This document shows positions 45,762 through 54,622 of a stretch of 64,000 nt of DNA, in pieces (positions within the stretch are counted from its first letter, which is position 1; every line of letters begins with the position of its first letter). The translations under genes and the position numbers were made by a program. A model generated the notes under the pieces. The model was not told the DNA's origin. It was given only the letters and a program-made list of their open reading frames with translations, and did no database searches. This DNA is from Myxococcales bacterium (lineage in GTDB: Bacteria > Myxococcota_A > Polyangia > Polyangiales > Houyiibacteriaceae): assembly GCA_029863605.1 (NCBI GenBank), contig JAOTVB010000010.1, forward strand, positions 81,123 to 145,122, read 5' to 3'.

Positions 45762-46912
45762 GAAGTTCTCTGCGGCACTGGGCCCGCCGGCGAGAGCTCG
45801 CCACCCGGTGATACCCTCAGTTGCTCCACCACGTTGAGCCCGAAGGCATCGAGGCTTGGAATTCGACGAGGCCTATTGGTGAGCACCTTTAGCTTTTCGA
45901 GCCCTAGATCGGCGAGAACCTGGGCGCCAAAGCCGTACTCACGGAGGACGACCCCAGGTTCTTCGGGCGGTCGCCGAATCGGTTCGTCGAGATAGAATGC
46001 CAAATCCGTATCGGGGTCGGGATGCCCCGGCAAGAACAAGATCACCCCATTGCCCTCGCGCTCGACTGCCGCCACGACATCGGAGATGTGGACGCGCTCG
46101 CGCATACGAACCTGAAATGCGTCCCCAAGAACGCTGCCACGGTGGACGCGAACGAGCGTCGGCTTCGAGGTGATGTCGCCGTAGGTCAGCGCCATGAATT
46201 GCTCGTCCCGGCCGACTTGCACTTGGTACACGGAGGCGTTCCACGTTTGACCGGTTGGCATCTTGACCGGTGTCTGTCGAACGCGAGTCACCAGGCGCTC
46301 GCGCGCCAGTCGGTACTGAATCAGGTCAGCGATGGTGATCAGCCGCAGGTCATGCTCCTTCGAGAACTCGACCAGGTCGTGATACCGGGCCATAGAGCCG
46401 TCGTCTTTCATGATCTCGCAAATGACGCCTGCGGGTTTCAGGCCCGCAAGGCGCGCGAGGTCGACGGAGCCCTCCGTGTGACCGGTGCGCTGCAGAACGC
46501 CCCCTGGTACCGCCTTCAGGGGAAACACGTGGCCGGGGCTCACGAGATCGGCCGGGCCCGCATCGTCGTCCACGGCGGTGAGGATGGTGTGGGCTCGGTC
46601 AGCTGCGCTGATTCCTGTGGTCACCCCATGACGAGCTTCGACCGACACCGTGAATGCGGTAGCGCGGGACGAGCGATTGTCGTCCACCATCATCGGGAGT
46701 TCGAGCTGGCGAATCCGATCTTCGGTGAGACTGAGGCAGATCAAGCCGCGCGCGTGGCGGGCCATGAAGTTGATCGTGTCCGCGTCGGCCTTTTCGGCGG
46801 CCATGCACACGTCGCCTTCGTTTTCGCGGTCTTCGTCGTCGACCACGATGACCATCTTCCCTTTTCGGATGTCATCGAGAGCCGCGACTACCCGCTCGAT
46901 CGCGCTCGTCAT
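45758..46912 (-). CDS. ribB: 3,4-dihydroxy-2-butanone-4-phosphate synthase with degenerate GTP cyclohydrolase II domain
   Basis: 384 residues from ATG 46912 (ATG 46924 is equally possible). The RibB half is intact: DDEDRENEGD, GVTTGISAADRA, TGHTEGSVDLARLAG. The C-terminal half has the size and order of RibA, but the zinc Cys cluster (usual VHSECLTGD...CDCG) reads VHRGSVLGDAFQ, with no Cys. GTP cyclohydrolase II activity is therefore unlikely; the organism needs another RibA. Such silent RibA halves occur in many proteobacteria. Confidence 0.9.
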   Translation of the reverse strand: MTSAIERVVAALDDIRKGKMVIVVDDEDRENEGDVCMAAEKADADTINFMARHARGLICLSLTEDRIRQLELPMMVDDNRSSRATAFTVSVEARHGVTTGISAADRAHTILTAVDDDAGPADLVSPGHVFPLKAVPGGVLQRTGHTEGSVDLARLAGLKPAGVICEIMKDDGSMARYHDLVEFSKEHDLRLITIADLIQYRLARERLVTRVRQTPVKMPTGQTWNASVYQVQVGRDEQFMALTYGDITSKPTLVRVHRGSVLGDAFQVRMRERVHISDVVAAVEREGNGVILFLPGHPDPDTDLAFYLDEPIRRPPEEPGVVLREYGFGAQVLADLGLEKLKVLTNRPRRIPSLDAFGLNVVEQLRVSPGGELSPAGPVPQRTS

Positions 46913-46964
46913 GGCCGAGACCATGACGCGAAATCGCCGGTGATTCCAGCGGACTGCCAAATCA

Positions 46965-47579
46965 TCAGCGCTCGGCGGCAGACCCGCCGTCCACCCCCGG
47001 TTTGCCCAAGAGGCTCGCGACATACTTCGCAAGGACGTCGACCTCGAGGTTGATGCGCGTCAGGTGAGACATTTCCCCAAAGGTCGTCTCCGTGAGCGTG
47101 TACGGAACCAACATGACGTCGAACCGATTGCCTGTGACGGTGTTCACCGTCAGACTGACACCGTTCACCGTAATCGACCCCTTGGGTGCGAGGAATGGCG
47201 CGAGCCGCGGAGGCACTTCGAACGCGGCGCGAACATAGTCGCCCGAGGGCGCTTTTTCGACGAGCTTGCCTACGCCATCGACGTGACCAGTCACCAGATG
47301 TCCACCCATTCGATCTCCGAGCGATAGCGCGCGCTCGAGATGCACGCGGTCGCCCTTTTCGCGGTCGCGTAGGTTGGTTTTGTCCAGCGTTTCGAGCGAC
47401 GCGTCCGCTTCGAAGAAGCCCTCCTCGAAAGCCTTCACGGTCAAACAAGCGCCGTCGACGGCAATGGACTCTCCCAACTCGTAGGGGTGCAATGCGCACG
47501 TGATTCGCAGCGCGAGCCCATCGTCTCTGCGCTCGAGATGGTCGATCGTGCCGATTTGCTCGACTAGGCCGGTGAACAT
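46965..47579 (-). CDS. ribE: riboflavin synthase alpha subunit
   Basis: Dismutates two lumazines to riboflavin. 204 residues with two tandem lumazine-binding barrels: MFTGLVEQIG...GESIAVDGACLTV and GDRMGGHLVTGHVDGVG...GSITVNGVSLTV. Normal length. The start abuts the ribD stop directly. Confidence 0.96.
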   Translation of the reverse strand: MFTGLVEQIGTIDHLERRDDGLALRITCALHPYELGESIAVDGACLTVKAFEEGFFEADASLETLDKTNLRDREKGDRVHLERALSLGDRMGGHLVTGHVDGVGKLVEKAPSGDYVRAAFEVPPRLAPFLAPKGSITVNGVSLTVNTVTGNRFDVMLVPYTLTETTFGEMSHLTRINLEVDVLAKYVASLLGKPGVDGGSAAER

Positions 47580-48680
47580 CTATGCTGTCCTCTCGAAGTC
47601 GCCCGTGACCAACCAGTCGCTCCCGAACGCGCGGATCTCGGTGCGCACCAGGCGCGCGGATCCGTCGACCGAGTCGACCACAACCCCAGCTGCAAAGGAA
47701 ATGGCTTCTGCGTCCCCCATGATCCGTGGCGCGACGAATATCGCCGCCCGATCGGCAAGCCCCGCCTCGACGAAAGACCCATGGACGTGAGCGCCTCCTT
47801 CTACCATCAAACGCACGATGTCGCGCTCGCCGAGCGATTTCAAAACGACCCCGAGGTCCACCCCACGCGGGTGTCGTGGAACGGCGATCAGCTCGACCTC
47901 GGGCAGCGCGAGGGCGTCCATGTGAGAACGAAGGGCATCCTCGGCGTGAAAGATCCAGACGGGGGCGGTGGACTCCCCCTTGGGGTCGAGGATCGCGGCG
48001 TCAGGAGGCGTGCGCAGGTCGGCGTCCAACACGACCCGGACCGGGTCGACCCCCTCGACGTGGCGGACGGTGAGACGGGGATCATCTGCGAGAACCGTGC
48101 CGATGCCGACCAGGATTGCGTCGGCGTCGGCCCGCATACGATGGGTTTCGGTGCGTGCGGCTTCCCCCGTGATCCATTTCGACTCGCCCGTGCGACTGGC
48201 GATCTTGCCATCGAGGGTGACCGCCGCCTTCAGGGTCACGAAGGGCAGCCCGGTCTTGACGTGTTTGGCAAAGTCCGCCACGAGCGCCGTCGCTTGGTCC
48301 TCGAGCAGACCGAGCTCGATTTCGATGCCCGCGCGTTTGAGTCGCTCGATGCCACCGGGGCCATGGGGCGCGGGATCGCGGCACCCGATCACGACGCGCG
48401 CGATCTTGGCCTCGATGATCGCTTCGGTGCAAGGCCCAGTTCGACCGTGGTGATGACAAGGTTCGAGGGTGACGTAGAGCGTGGCGCCTGCGACTGGCCG
48501 GCCGGCGTTTCGAATCGCGGCAACCTCCGCATGCGCCTGTCCCGCCGCGGCGTGGTAGCCGCTCGCGATGACCTCGCCTCGCTCGACGATGACCGCACCG
48601 ACACGCGGGTTTGGACTCGTTCGGCCTCGCCTAGCCTCGTCGAGCGCTAACTGCATGAAGCCACGTTCGTCCGAGGTCAT
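47580..48680 (-). CDS. ribD: bifunctional riboflavin deaminase-reductase
   Basis: 366 residues. The deaminase half has zinc-site AHAEV and PCHHHGRTGPCT; the reductase half starts at about 145 with VTLKAAVTLDGKIASRTGESKWITG and has the ILVGIGTVLADDPRLTVR segment. It catalyses steps 2 and 3 of riboflavin synthesis. The nrdR stop is 1-2 bp upstream, so rib expression here probably comes from a promoter shared with nrdR. I see no FMN riboswitch in front. Confidence 0.95.
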   Translation of the reverse strand: MTSDERGFMQLALDEARRGRTSPNPRVGAVIVERGEVIASGYHAAAGQAHAEVAAIRNAGRPVAGATLYVTLEPCHHHGRTGPCTEAIIEAKIARVVIGCRDPAPHGPGGIERLKRAGIEIELGLLEDQATALVADFAKHVKTGLPFVTLKAAVTLDGKIASRTGESKWITGEAARTETHRMRADADAILVGIGTVLADDPRLTVRHVEGVDPVRVVLDADLRTPPDAAILDPKGESTAPVWIFHAEDALRSHMDALALPEVELIAVPRHPRGVDLGVVLKSLGERDIVRLMVEGGAHVHGSFVEAGLADRAAIFVAPRIMGDAEAISFAAGVVVDSVDGSARLVRTEIRAFGSDWLVTGDFERTA

Positions 48681-48681
48681 C

Positions 48682-49131
48682 TCACTCTTTCAGCTGGGTG
48701 AGCGCATCGAGGAACTCACCTACGTCCTGGAAATCGCGATACACGCTGGCAAACCGAACGTAGGCAACTTGGTCTAACTCGCGAAGGTCCAGGAGCACGC
48801 GTTCCCCGAGGTCCGCTGACGAGACCTCCTGTTCGCCTGTGTCGGCCATCCATCGCTCCACCTGGCTGAGGAGGCGCTCGAGCGCTTCGGCCGAAACCGG
48901 CCGCTTGACGCACGCGCGGCGAAGCCCGGCGAGAAGCTTGTTTCGGTCGTAGGGCTCGCGCCTACCGTCGTTCTTGATGATCAGGGGAGTCATGTGCTCC
49001 ACGCGTTCGTAGGTGGTGTAGCGACGCCCGCAGCTTTCGCATTCGCGCCGCCGCCGAGTCACCTCTCCCGCCTGCGAGAGACGCGAGTCGATCACGCGGT
49101 TGTCCAAAGTTCCGCAATAGGGGCAGCGCAT
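48682..49131 (-). CDS. nrdR: transcriptional repressor NrdR
   Basis: 149 residues. Zinc ribbon Cys3, Cys6, Cys31, Cys34 (RCPYCG, CESCG) and an ATP-cone (MTPLIIKNDGRREPYDRNKLLAGLRRAC). It represses ribonucleotide reductase genes when dATP is high; no nrd gene is in the window. Start ATG 49131 is set by the RCPYCG motif. The nrdR-ribD pair is a common arrangement. Confidence 0.95.
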   Translation of the reverse strand: MRCPYCGTLDNRVIDSRLSQAGEVTRRRRECESCGRRYTTYERVEHMTPLIIKNDGRREPYDRNKLLAGLRRACVKRPVSAEALERLLSQVERWMADTGEQEVSSADLGERVLLDLRELDQVAYVRFASVYRDFQDVGEFLDALTQLKE

Positions 49132-49185
49132 ATCCAGCGAAACGCTAGCGCTACCGCGCGCTTGGAGCAACGCAGCCCTGCGGAA

Positions 49186-50439
49186 TCAACGCGGAACGAG
49201 TCGAACCAAGCTTTCGAGATGAGCGGTTTGTGGGAACATGTCGAACGCGATCATCCGGTCGATGCGATAACCGCGGTCACGAGCCAGGCGCAGGTCGCGA
49301 CCGAGGGTCGCAGTGTCACACGAAACGTAGACGATTCGTCGGGTGCCGCGCCAAAAGCACGCCTCTTCGAACAGATTCTTGGCGCCTTGTCGGGGTGGGT
49401 CGAGCACCACCACGTCGTAGCGCCCTTTGGGTGGTCGGCTCGCGTCCCCTTCGACGACGCGCGCCTCGAGCCGGCGAGCAGCTAAGTTTGCTCTGCAGGC
49501 CTCGACTGCGCTGGCGTCTTGCTCGACTGCAACCAACGTTGCTGCAACTTCTGCCAGCGCAACGGTGAAGTTCCCGATGCCGCAATGGAGCTCGAGGACA
49601 CGCATGCCCTCCGGCTCGGCGAGCGCCACCACGTGCTCCACGAGCATCCGGTTGATTCGATCGTTAGCTTGCGAAAACGAGCCAGCGGGGCCCCACAGTA
49701 TACTCTGGTCGTGTGCCCGAGCCGCCGCCCTTGCCTCCCCCCACACGGCCGGTGTGCCGGTGTCGCCGGTTCGAAGGCTGACTCCCCGGATCCCCGTCGT
49801 GCGTGAGAGCTCGCCGCACGCCTCGAAGAGCTCGGGGCTCTGTTCCGCCAGCGCTTGAAGCTCGACCACGACCGCTTCACCGGAAAGCGAGAGCTGAATC
49901 TCGCCCTGACCCGCGATCGATGCTCGCAGATGTTCGCGGGTGGCGTCCCATGCGCGTTGAAGCGGTTCCGCCAAGACGATGCATCGCTCGATGTCGACGA
50001 CTCGCGTCGCGTTCCGCTGACGGTACCCGAACGTTTGCCCGTACCACGCGAGTCGCGCTCGCCTTCGGTAGCCGAGCTCGTCCGGAGCCGCGATCCAGAC
50101 GAGCTCCGAATCGCTCGCCCCAGGAAGCCCCTCGCAGGCTTCATGAAGGAAGCCCTCTTTGATGCGTCGCTGGAGCGCCATCTCGGCGATCATCAGCGGG
50201 CACCCACCGCACCGATGCGCGACGGCGCACGGCGGCTCCCTTCTTCCCGGAGCTCGCTCGAGCACCCGAGTCACTTTGCCTCGCAAGGCGCCGCGCTTCG
50301 ATCGGGTCCGCTCGAGCTCGACCTGCTCGCCGGGCAGGCCCCCCGGCGCCAGCACGACCCCTTCGCTCGTCTCGACCACCGCATCCCCACCACGGCCTAC
50401 GGCGCGGACCCTCCCCGCAAATCGGGGGGTATGAGGCAT
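49186..50439 (-). CDS. RNA 5-methyluridine methyltransferase with [4Fe-4S] (RlmD/TrmA family)
   Basis: 417 residues. N-terminal TRAM-like domain (1-65), cluster ligands Cys71, Cys77, Cys80 and Cys153, SAM-binding LELHCGIGNFTVALAE, PPRQGA, and catalytic VSCDTATLGRD. It should make m5U in rRNA (RlmD, RlmC) or tRNA; the subfamily is not certain. ATG 50439 overlaps the lipoprotein gene's TGA by one base (TGATG). Confidence 0.88.
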   Translation of the reverse strand: MPHTPRFAGRVRAVGRGGDAVVETSEGVVLAPGGLPGEQVELERTRSKRGALRGKVTRVLERAPGRREPPCAVAHRCGGCPLMIAEMALQRRIKEGFLHEACEGLPGASDSELVWIAAPDELGYRRRARLAWYGQTFGYRQRNATRVVDIERCIVLAEPLQRAWDATREHLRASIAGQGEIQLSLSGEAVVVELQALAEQSPELFEACGELSRTTGIRGVSLRTGDTGTPAVWGEARAAARAHDQSILWGPAGSFSQANDRINRMLVEHVVALAEPEGMRVLELHCGIGNFTVALAEVAATLVAVEQDASAVEACRANLAARRLEARVVEGDASRPPKGRYDVVVLDPPRQGAKNLFEEACFWRGTRRIVYVSCDTATLGRDLRLARDRGYRIDRMIAFDMFPQTAHLESLVRLVPR

Positions 50440-51032
50440 CAAAAGCCGAAGTTCTGAGGCGGCATGCCCCGTTGGACCAAGAAGCTGATGTCCCCGCTCA
50501 GCACGGCGCGGCGGATCTCGGGCTCGGCGGTATCGACGAGCTCGACGTCGGTAAACACGGCCGTGGTCATCCGGTTGTCGTTTTCGATCCAAGGAACATA
50601 CAGTTCATCGAACCGAATGGTGCCGGAGACCGACCGGTACACGACCGGAATTTGCGAAAGAAGCGGACAGGTCCTGTTGAGGTAGAGCGTCATCTGGACC
50701 GGGGAGTCGAGGAGCTCGAGTTCGATGTCGGCTCCGAGCATTTCGGCTTTCAGCAACTCGGGCTCAGCGATGAAGAACGAAACGCCATCGCTCAAATTCT
50801 GGATGTCGCCACCCCGCTGCATCCTCATGTCGATGATCTCGACCGACCTGCTCGGCTCCATGCCAAAGAAGTTCGGATCGAGCGAGAATGGTTCGCCGTC
50901 GAGACCGCAGTCGGGAGCCCAAACCTGCCCGACAGCGCTGCCCTCGCCCGGACCGGTGGCGCAGCTTCCAAGAAGCAGCACGGCCAGCATGCTCGAAACC
51001 CACGCACCGAGCTCACGCGATGAAACCGCCAC
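50439..51032 (-). CDS. lipoprotein, unknown function
   Basis: 197 residues from GTG 51032, overlapping the mnmA end by 20 bp; ATG 50990 is an alternative start. Signal with lipobox LGSC near residue 24. The rest is an acidic beta-rich domain (VEIIDMRMQRGGDIQNL, AEMLGADIELELLDSP) without a recognised family. Its place between tRNA- and rRNA-modification genes looks incidental. Confidence 0.65.
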   Translation of the reverse strand: MAVSSRELGAWVSSMLAVLLLGSCATGPGEGSAVGQVWAPDCGLDGEPFSLDPNFFGMEPSRSVEIIDMRMQRGGDIQNLSDGVSFFIAEPELLKAEMLGADIELELLDSPVQMTLYLNRTCPLLSQIPVVYRSVSGTIRFDELYVPWIENDNRMTTAVFTDVELVDTAEPEIRRAVLSGDISFLVQRGMPPQNFGF

Positions 51033-52074
51033 CGATCACCTCGTCACCCCGGTATACCACCGCGGCCTGCCCTGGTGTAATCGCGCGCTGCGGCTCCGCG
51101 AAACGAACCTCGAAACCATCTCGGGTCGGAGTGATATCGCCGACGGCGCCTCGGTGACGGTAGCGAATCCGGATCTCCCCCTCAAAAGTATCGGCGGGCC
51201 GGCCGGCAACCCAATGTGCGTCCTTGGCCACGAGCTGCTGATCGTAGAGCTCTTCCTCGTGACCAACGACCACGTCGTCTGTCGCCGACATGATGCGAAG
51301 CACATAGCGGGCTTCTCCGCCACCTAGGCCGAGCCCTCGCCGCTGTCCGCGGGTGAAGTTGCCGACCCCCTGGTGCCGCCCGACGATGGCGCCGTCCGAG
51401 TCGAGGATCCGGCCAGGCTTGCTCTCGAGACCCTGGCGAGCAATGAAATCCCCAACGCGCCCGTCGGGCACGAAGCAGAGCTCCTGGGAATCGGGCTTGT
51501 CGGCGTTGGGCACACCGAGTCGGTGACCGGCTTTGCGAACCTCGGGTTTCGTCAGCTCGCCGAGCGGGAAAACGAGTCTCTCCAGAGTCGATTGCGGTAG
51601 CCCGAACAGGAAATAGCTTTGATCCTTGTCGGCGTCGCGGCCACGCAGGAGTCGTAGTCGTCCATCCGAGGAGCGTTCGAGGCGTGCGTAGTGGCCGGTC
51701 GCAATGTGGCTTGCCCCGAAACGCTCGGCGACGTCTGCCAGGTGCGTGAGCTTCACGGTGCGGTTGCAGCTCACACAGGGAATTGGGGTTCGGCCCGCGA
51801 GATAGTCGGCGACGAACGGGTCGACGACATGCTCTCGAAACGCGTCTCGTTCGTCGAGAACGTAGTGGGGAACGCCGAGATGCTCACAGGTGCGTCGTGC
51901 ATCGTCGCGGTCCTCGGGAGCGCAGCACCGGCCAACTTGGTGCGCTCCTTCGGCATCCCACAGGTGCAGGGTCACCCCGATGAGGTCGTAGCCCGCTTCG
52001 TGGAGCAAGGCGGCTGCCACCGAGGAGTCCACCCCTCCGCTCATGGCCACCAAGATTCGCTTCGGCTCGGTCAT
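51013..52074 (-). CDS. mnmA: tRNA 2-thiouridylase MnmA
   Basis: Thiolates U34 of Lys, Glu and Gln tRNAs. 353 residues. PP-loop SGGVDSS at 12-18, catalytic Cys103 (PCVSCNR) and Cys200 (SQELCFVPDG), the pair that carries the persulfide. It lies directly downstream (144 bp) of a cysteine desulfurase gene, a plausible dedicated sulfur donor, as with YrvO-MnmA in Bacillus. The 3' end overlaps the lipoprotein gene. Confidence 0.96.
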   Translation of the reverse strand: MTEPKRILVAMSGGVDSSVAAALLHEAGYDLIGVTLHLWDAEGAHQVGRCCAPEDRDDARRTCEHLGVPHYVLDERDAFREHVVDPFVADYLAGRTPIPCVSCNRTVKLTHLADVAERFGASHIATGHYARLERSSDGRLRLLRGRDADKDQSYFLFGLPQSTLERLVFPLGELTKPEVRKAGHRLGVPNADKPDSQELCFVPDGRVGDFIARQGLESKPGRILDSDGAIVGRHQGVGNFTRGQRRGLGLGGGEARYVLRIMSATDDVVVGHEEELYDQQLVAKDAHWVAGRPADTFEGEIRIRYRHRGAVGDITPTRDGFEVRFAEPQRAITPGQAAVVYRGDEVIGGGFIA

Positions 52075-52218
52075 GGTACGGCTACTGAACAGAACAACCG
52101 TGGTCTGTTACACTTAAAGGAAACGCGTATAGCGCCAATCGAGGCATTCATTGAGTCTGCAAATTCAAATAGTTAGAGAGCAAATCTACAAACAGCTGGA
52201 AACTTTGTTCCGCGGACC

Positions 52219-53343
52219 TCAAATCTGGTGGAGGTTTCGTCCTTTGATTCGGGAGAGGACCTGCTGAAAAACCAATGTTGCCGACTCGATATCCTGCTCC
52301 GTGGTCTCGATACCTAGACTGATTCGAACCGCCGAGCCAGCCCGCCACTGCTCATCCGGATACATGGCGCGGATTACCGCCGAAGGCTCCTGCAACCCGG
52401 ACGAGCACGCTGCCCCGGTGGAGACACAGACGCCCTCAAGGTCGAGGGCTGCGACCAGGATCGCGCCTTCCCATCGCGGGAAGCTCACATTGCAGACCGT
52501 CGCGGACCTCGGCTCTCCAGCGTTGGGCACCGCCCCAAGCGCTAACAATCGCGCCTCCAATCGGTTGCGGAGGGCCGCGATGATCGTTTTGCGCTCTAAA
52601 CGCAGCCCGATCAAAGACGCCGCCGCGCCGAAGCCGACCATGCTCAAGGTATCCAGGGTCCCTGGGCGTCGTCCGCGCTCTTGTGAGCCCCCTGCGAGCA
52701 CGGTGTCGAGCTCGATCCCACGGCGTACCCAACAGGCTCCTGCGCCAGCGGGTCCGCCGATTTTTTGGGCGGCGAAGGCGACCGCGTCGGCTCCGAGCGA
52801 AGAGACGTCGATCGGCACCTTGCCGAGCGCCTGGGTAGCATCGACGAACAAACGAGCGCCGCGCGCCCGGCAAAGCTGCGCATAGTCATGCACGGGAAAG
52901 AGAGTGCCCGTCTCGTGATTCACCCATTGGACCGTTACCAAGGAGTCGTCGCTCAGGTGCGGGGCTAGCTCGCTGGGAGCAGGAGGCCTGCCAGCCAGAA
53001 CGGGCAACACCAAGACCTCCCGTCCGTCGCGGGCCAGGTGGCGGACGCTCTCAGCCACCGCGGGATGCTCGACCGCAGTCGTGATGATGCGACGCTTCTT
53101 CGCCAAACCTCGGACTCCGAGGTTGCATGCTTCGGTGCCCCCGCCGGTGAGCACGACATCGGCCGGCGCGGCCCCAATCGACTGGCCGATGAGCTCGCGC
53201 GCGTTCTCGAGCAACTGACGCGACGCTTGTCCGGCGCGGTGCGTGCTCGAAGGGTTCGCCCAGGCGATCGAGGAAGCGTCGGCCATCGCTTGGCGGACCA
53301 CCTCGGGGGTTGGCGCGGCGGCGTGGTGGTCGAGATAGATCAC
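52219..53343 (-). CDS. cysteine desulfurase (NifS/IscS-like)
   Basis: 374 residues from GTG 53343. PLP fold with His93, Asp168, Schiff-base Lys194 and catalytic Cys313 in STGAACSSG. The residue before the Lys is Gln (AAQKIGG) where most homologues have His. Converts Cys to Ala and delivers persulfide, likely to MnmA 144 bp downstream. GTGA overlap with the upstream histidine kinase gene. Confidence 0.9.
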   Translation of the reverse strand: MIYLDHHAAAPTPEVVRQAMADASSIAWANPSSTHRAGQASRQLLENARELIGQSIGAAPADVVLTGGGTEACNLGVRGLAKKRRIITTAVEHPAVAESVRHLARDGREVLVLPVLAGRPPAPSELAPHLSDDSLVTVQWVNHETGTLFPVHDYAQLCRARGARLFVDATQALGKVPIDVSSLGADAVAFAAQKIGGPAGAGACWVRRGIELDTVLAGGSQERGRRPGTLDTLSMVGFGAAASLIGLRLERKTIIAALRNRLEARLLALGAVPNAGEPRSATVCNVSFPRWEGAILVAALDLEGVCVSTGAACSSGLQEPSAVIRAMYPDEQWRAGSAVRISLGIETTEQDIESATLVFQQVLSRIKGRNLHQI

Positions 53344-54557
53344 GGCGATGGTGTCTCGGGTCGATCCGGCGCGCGGTCGACGCGAAGCTCCACGAGAGTG
53401 CCCGAGAGCTGTCGTTCGGCGACCTCCCCCGCAGGCGGGCTCGAAATCTCGATACCCCCCCCAAGGGCTTCGGTGACCCTTCTTGCGAAAGCGAGCCCAA
53501 GGCCGACGCCGCCTTGCTCTCGGGTCACGGACCCGTCGACCTGATAGAAAGGCTCCATGATCCGCGCGATGTGCTCGGGCCGGACGCCAGGGCCACTGTC
53601 GGCTACGCTAAACAGCAGATGAGCGTCGCCCTCGGGCCGCACCTCGACGGCTACCTGCCCTCCGATCGGCGTGAACTTAGAGGCGTTGTCAAGCACGTGA
53701 ATCATCGCCCTCAGGAGCTTGTCCGGATCACCTTGCGCGCGGAGTGGCACGTCCGGGATTCTTTCGACCAGGGTCACGTCACGCTCTTCGAACTTCGGGC
53801 GCATCTGCGCGAGCGCACTCACGGCGACCTCACCAAAGTCATATGCGCGCGCATAGTAGTGCATCTGGCCGGTTTCCAACGAGCTGACATCCAACAGCGT
53901 GTCGACCACCGAACGCAGTCGCTGCGTCGACGTTTCGACGGACCCCAAACACTTGCGCTGAAGATCGGTGAGGGGCCCGAGCTCCTCGTTGAGCAGCAGA
54001 CGAAGATACCCAACGACCGGGGTCATCGGCGTTGCGAGCTCATGGCTCACGTTCTGGAGGAACTCCCGCCGAAGGCGAGCGACATCTTCGAGGCGCTTGT
54101 TGGTTTCGGACAGCTCGACGATCTTTTTCTCGAGGTGCTCGACGATCTTTTGAGTGCGTTCACGAAGTAGGAACTCGGTCTCATCGTCGGTCCACTCGCG
54201 ATGACCCTGGAGAAACCGGTCAATCGTTTCAGCGAAATGCGTCGCGTCGATCGGTTTGGCAATGAACCCGTCGCATCCGACTGCGAGCGTCGAATCGCGA
54301 TCCGCTTCCGCGGTGATCGCGACGATCGGGACGTCTTTGAGTGCGGGCATACCCCGCAGCCTCAGCGTCACCTCATATCCGTCCAGGTCTGGTATGTTGA
54401 TGTCCACGAGAACCAAGTCCGGCAGCATCTCACGGGCGAGGCGGAGGCCCTCGACCCCGCCTTCGGCCTCGATCACCTCGTGCCCCGCGGCTCCGAGAAG
54501 CTTCTGGACGAGGCGGCGATTGTTGGGATCATCCTCGATCTGCAGGACCCGAGCCAT
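53340..54557 (-). CDS. receiver-histidine kinase hybrid (response regulator first)
   Basis: 405 residues: receiver domain 1-115 (Asp52 phosphoacceptor, Lys101), a coiled linker (130-165), HisKA with His172 in FLQNVSHELATPMT, and a HATPase domain with DNASKF, DSGPGV and GLGLAFARR. No membrane segment, so a cytoplasmic kinase whose activity is set by its own or another receiver. Cognate regulator unknown. Overlaps the desulfurase gene by 4 bp and is divergent from the next gene over 65 bp. Confidence 0.93.
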   Translation of the reverse strand: MARVLQIEDDPNNRRLVQKLLGAAGHEVIEAEGGVEGLRLAREMLPDLVLVDINIPDLDGYEVTLRLRGMPALKDVPIVAITAEADRDSTLAVGCDGFIAKPIDATHFAETIDRFLQGHREWTDDETEFLLRERTQKIVEHLEKKIVELSETNKRLEDVARLRREFLQNVSHELATPMTPVVGYLRLLLNEELGPLTDLQRKCLGSVETSTQRLRSVVDTLLDVSSLETGQMHYYARAYDFGEVAVSALAQMRPKFEERDVTLVERIPDVPLRAQGDPDKLLRAMIHVLDNASKFTPIGGQVAVEVRPEGDAHLLFSVADSGPGVRPEHIARIMEPFYQVDGSVTREQGGVGLGLAFARRVTEALGGGIEISSPPAGEVAERQLSGTLVELRVDRAPDRPETPSP

Positions 54558-54622
54558 TCAAAGATGAAGGCTATCAGCCTCTCTCGCTTGCCGCACGTAG
54601 GGACGCTGGCTAGGGATGAGGT

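Noticed and set aside
52075..52218. tRNA or small RNA in the relatively AT-rich gap before mnmA
   Set aside because: No cloverleaf or conserved T-loop sequence found; it probably only holds the mnmA promoter.
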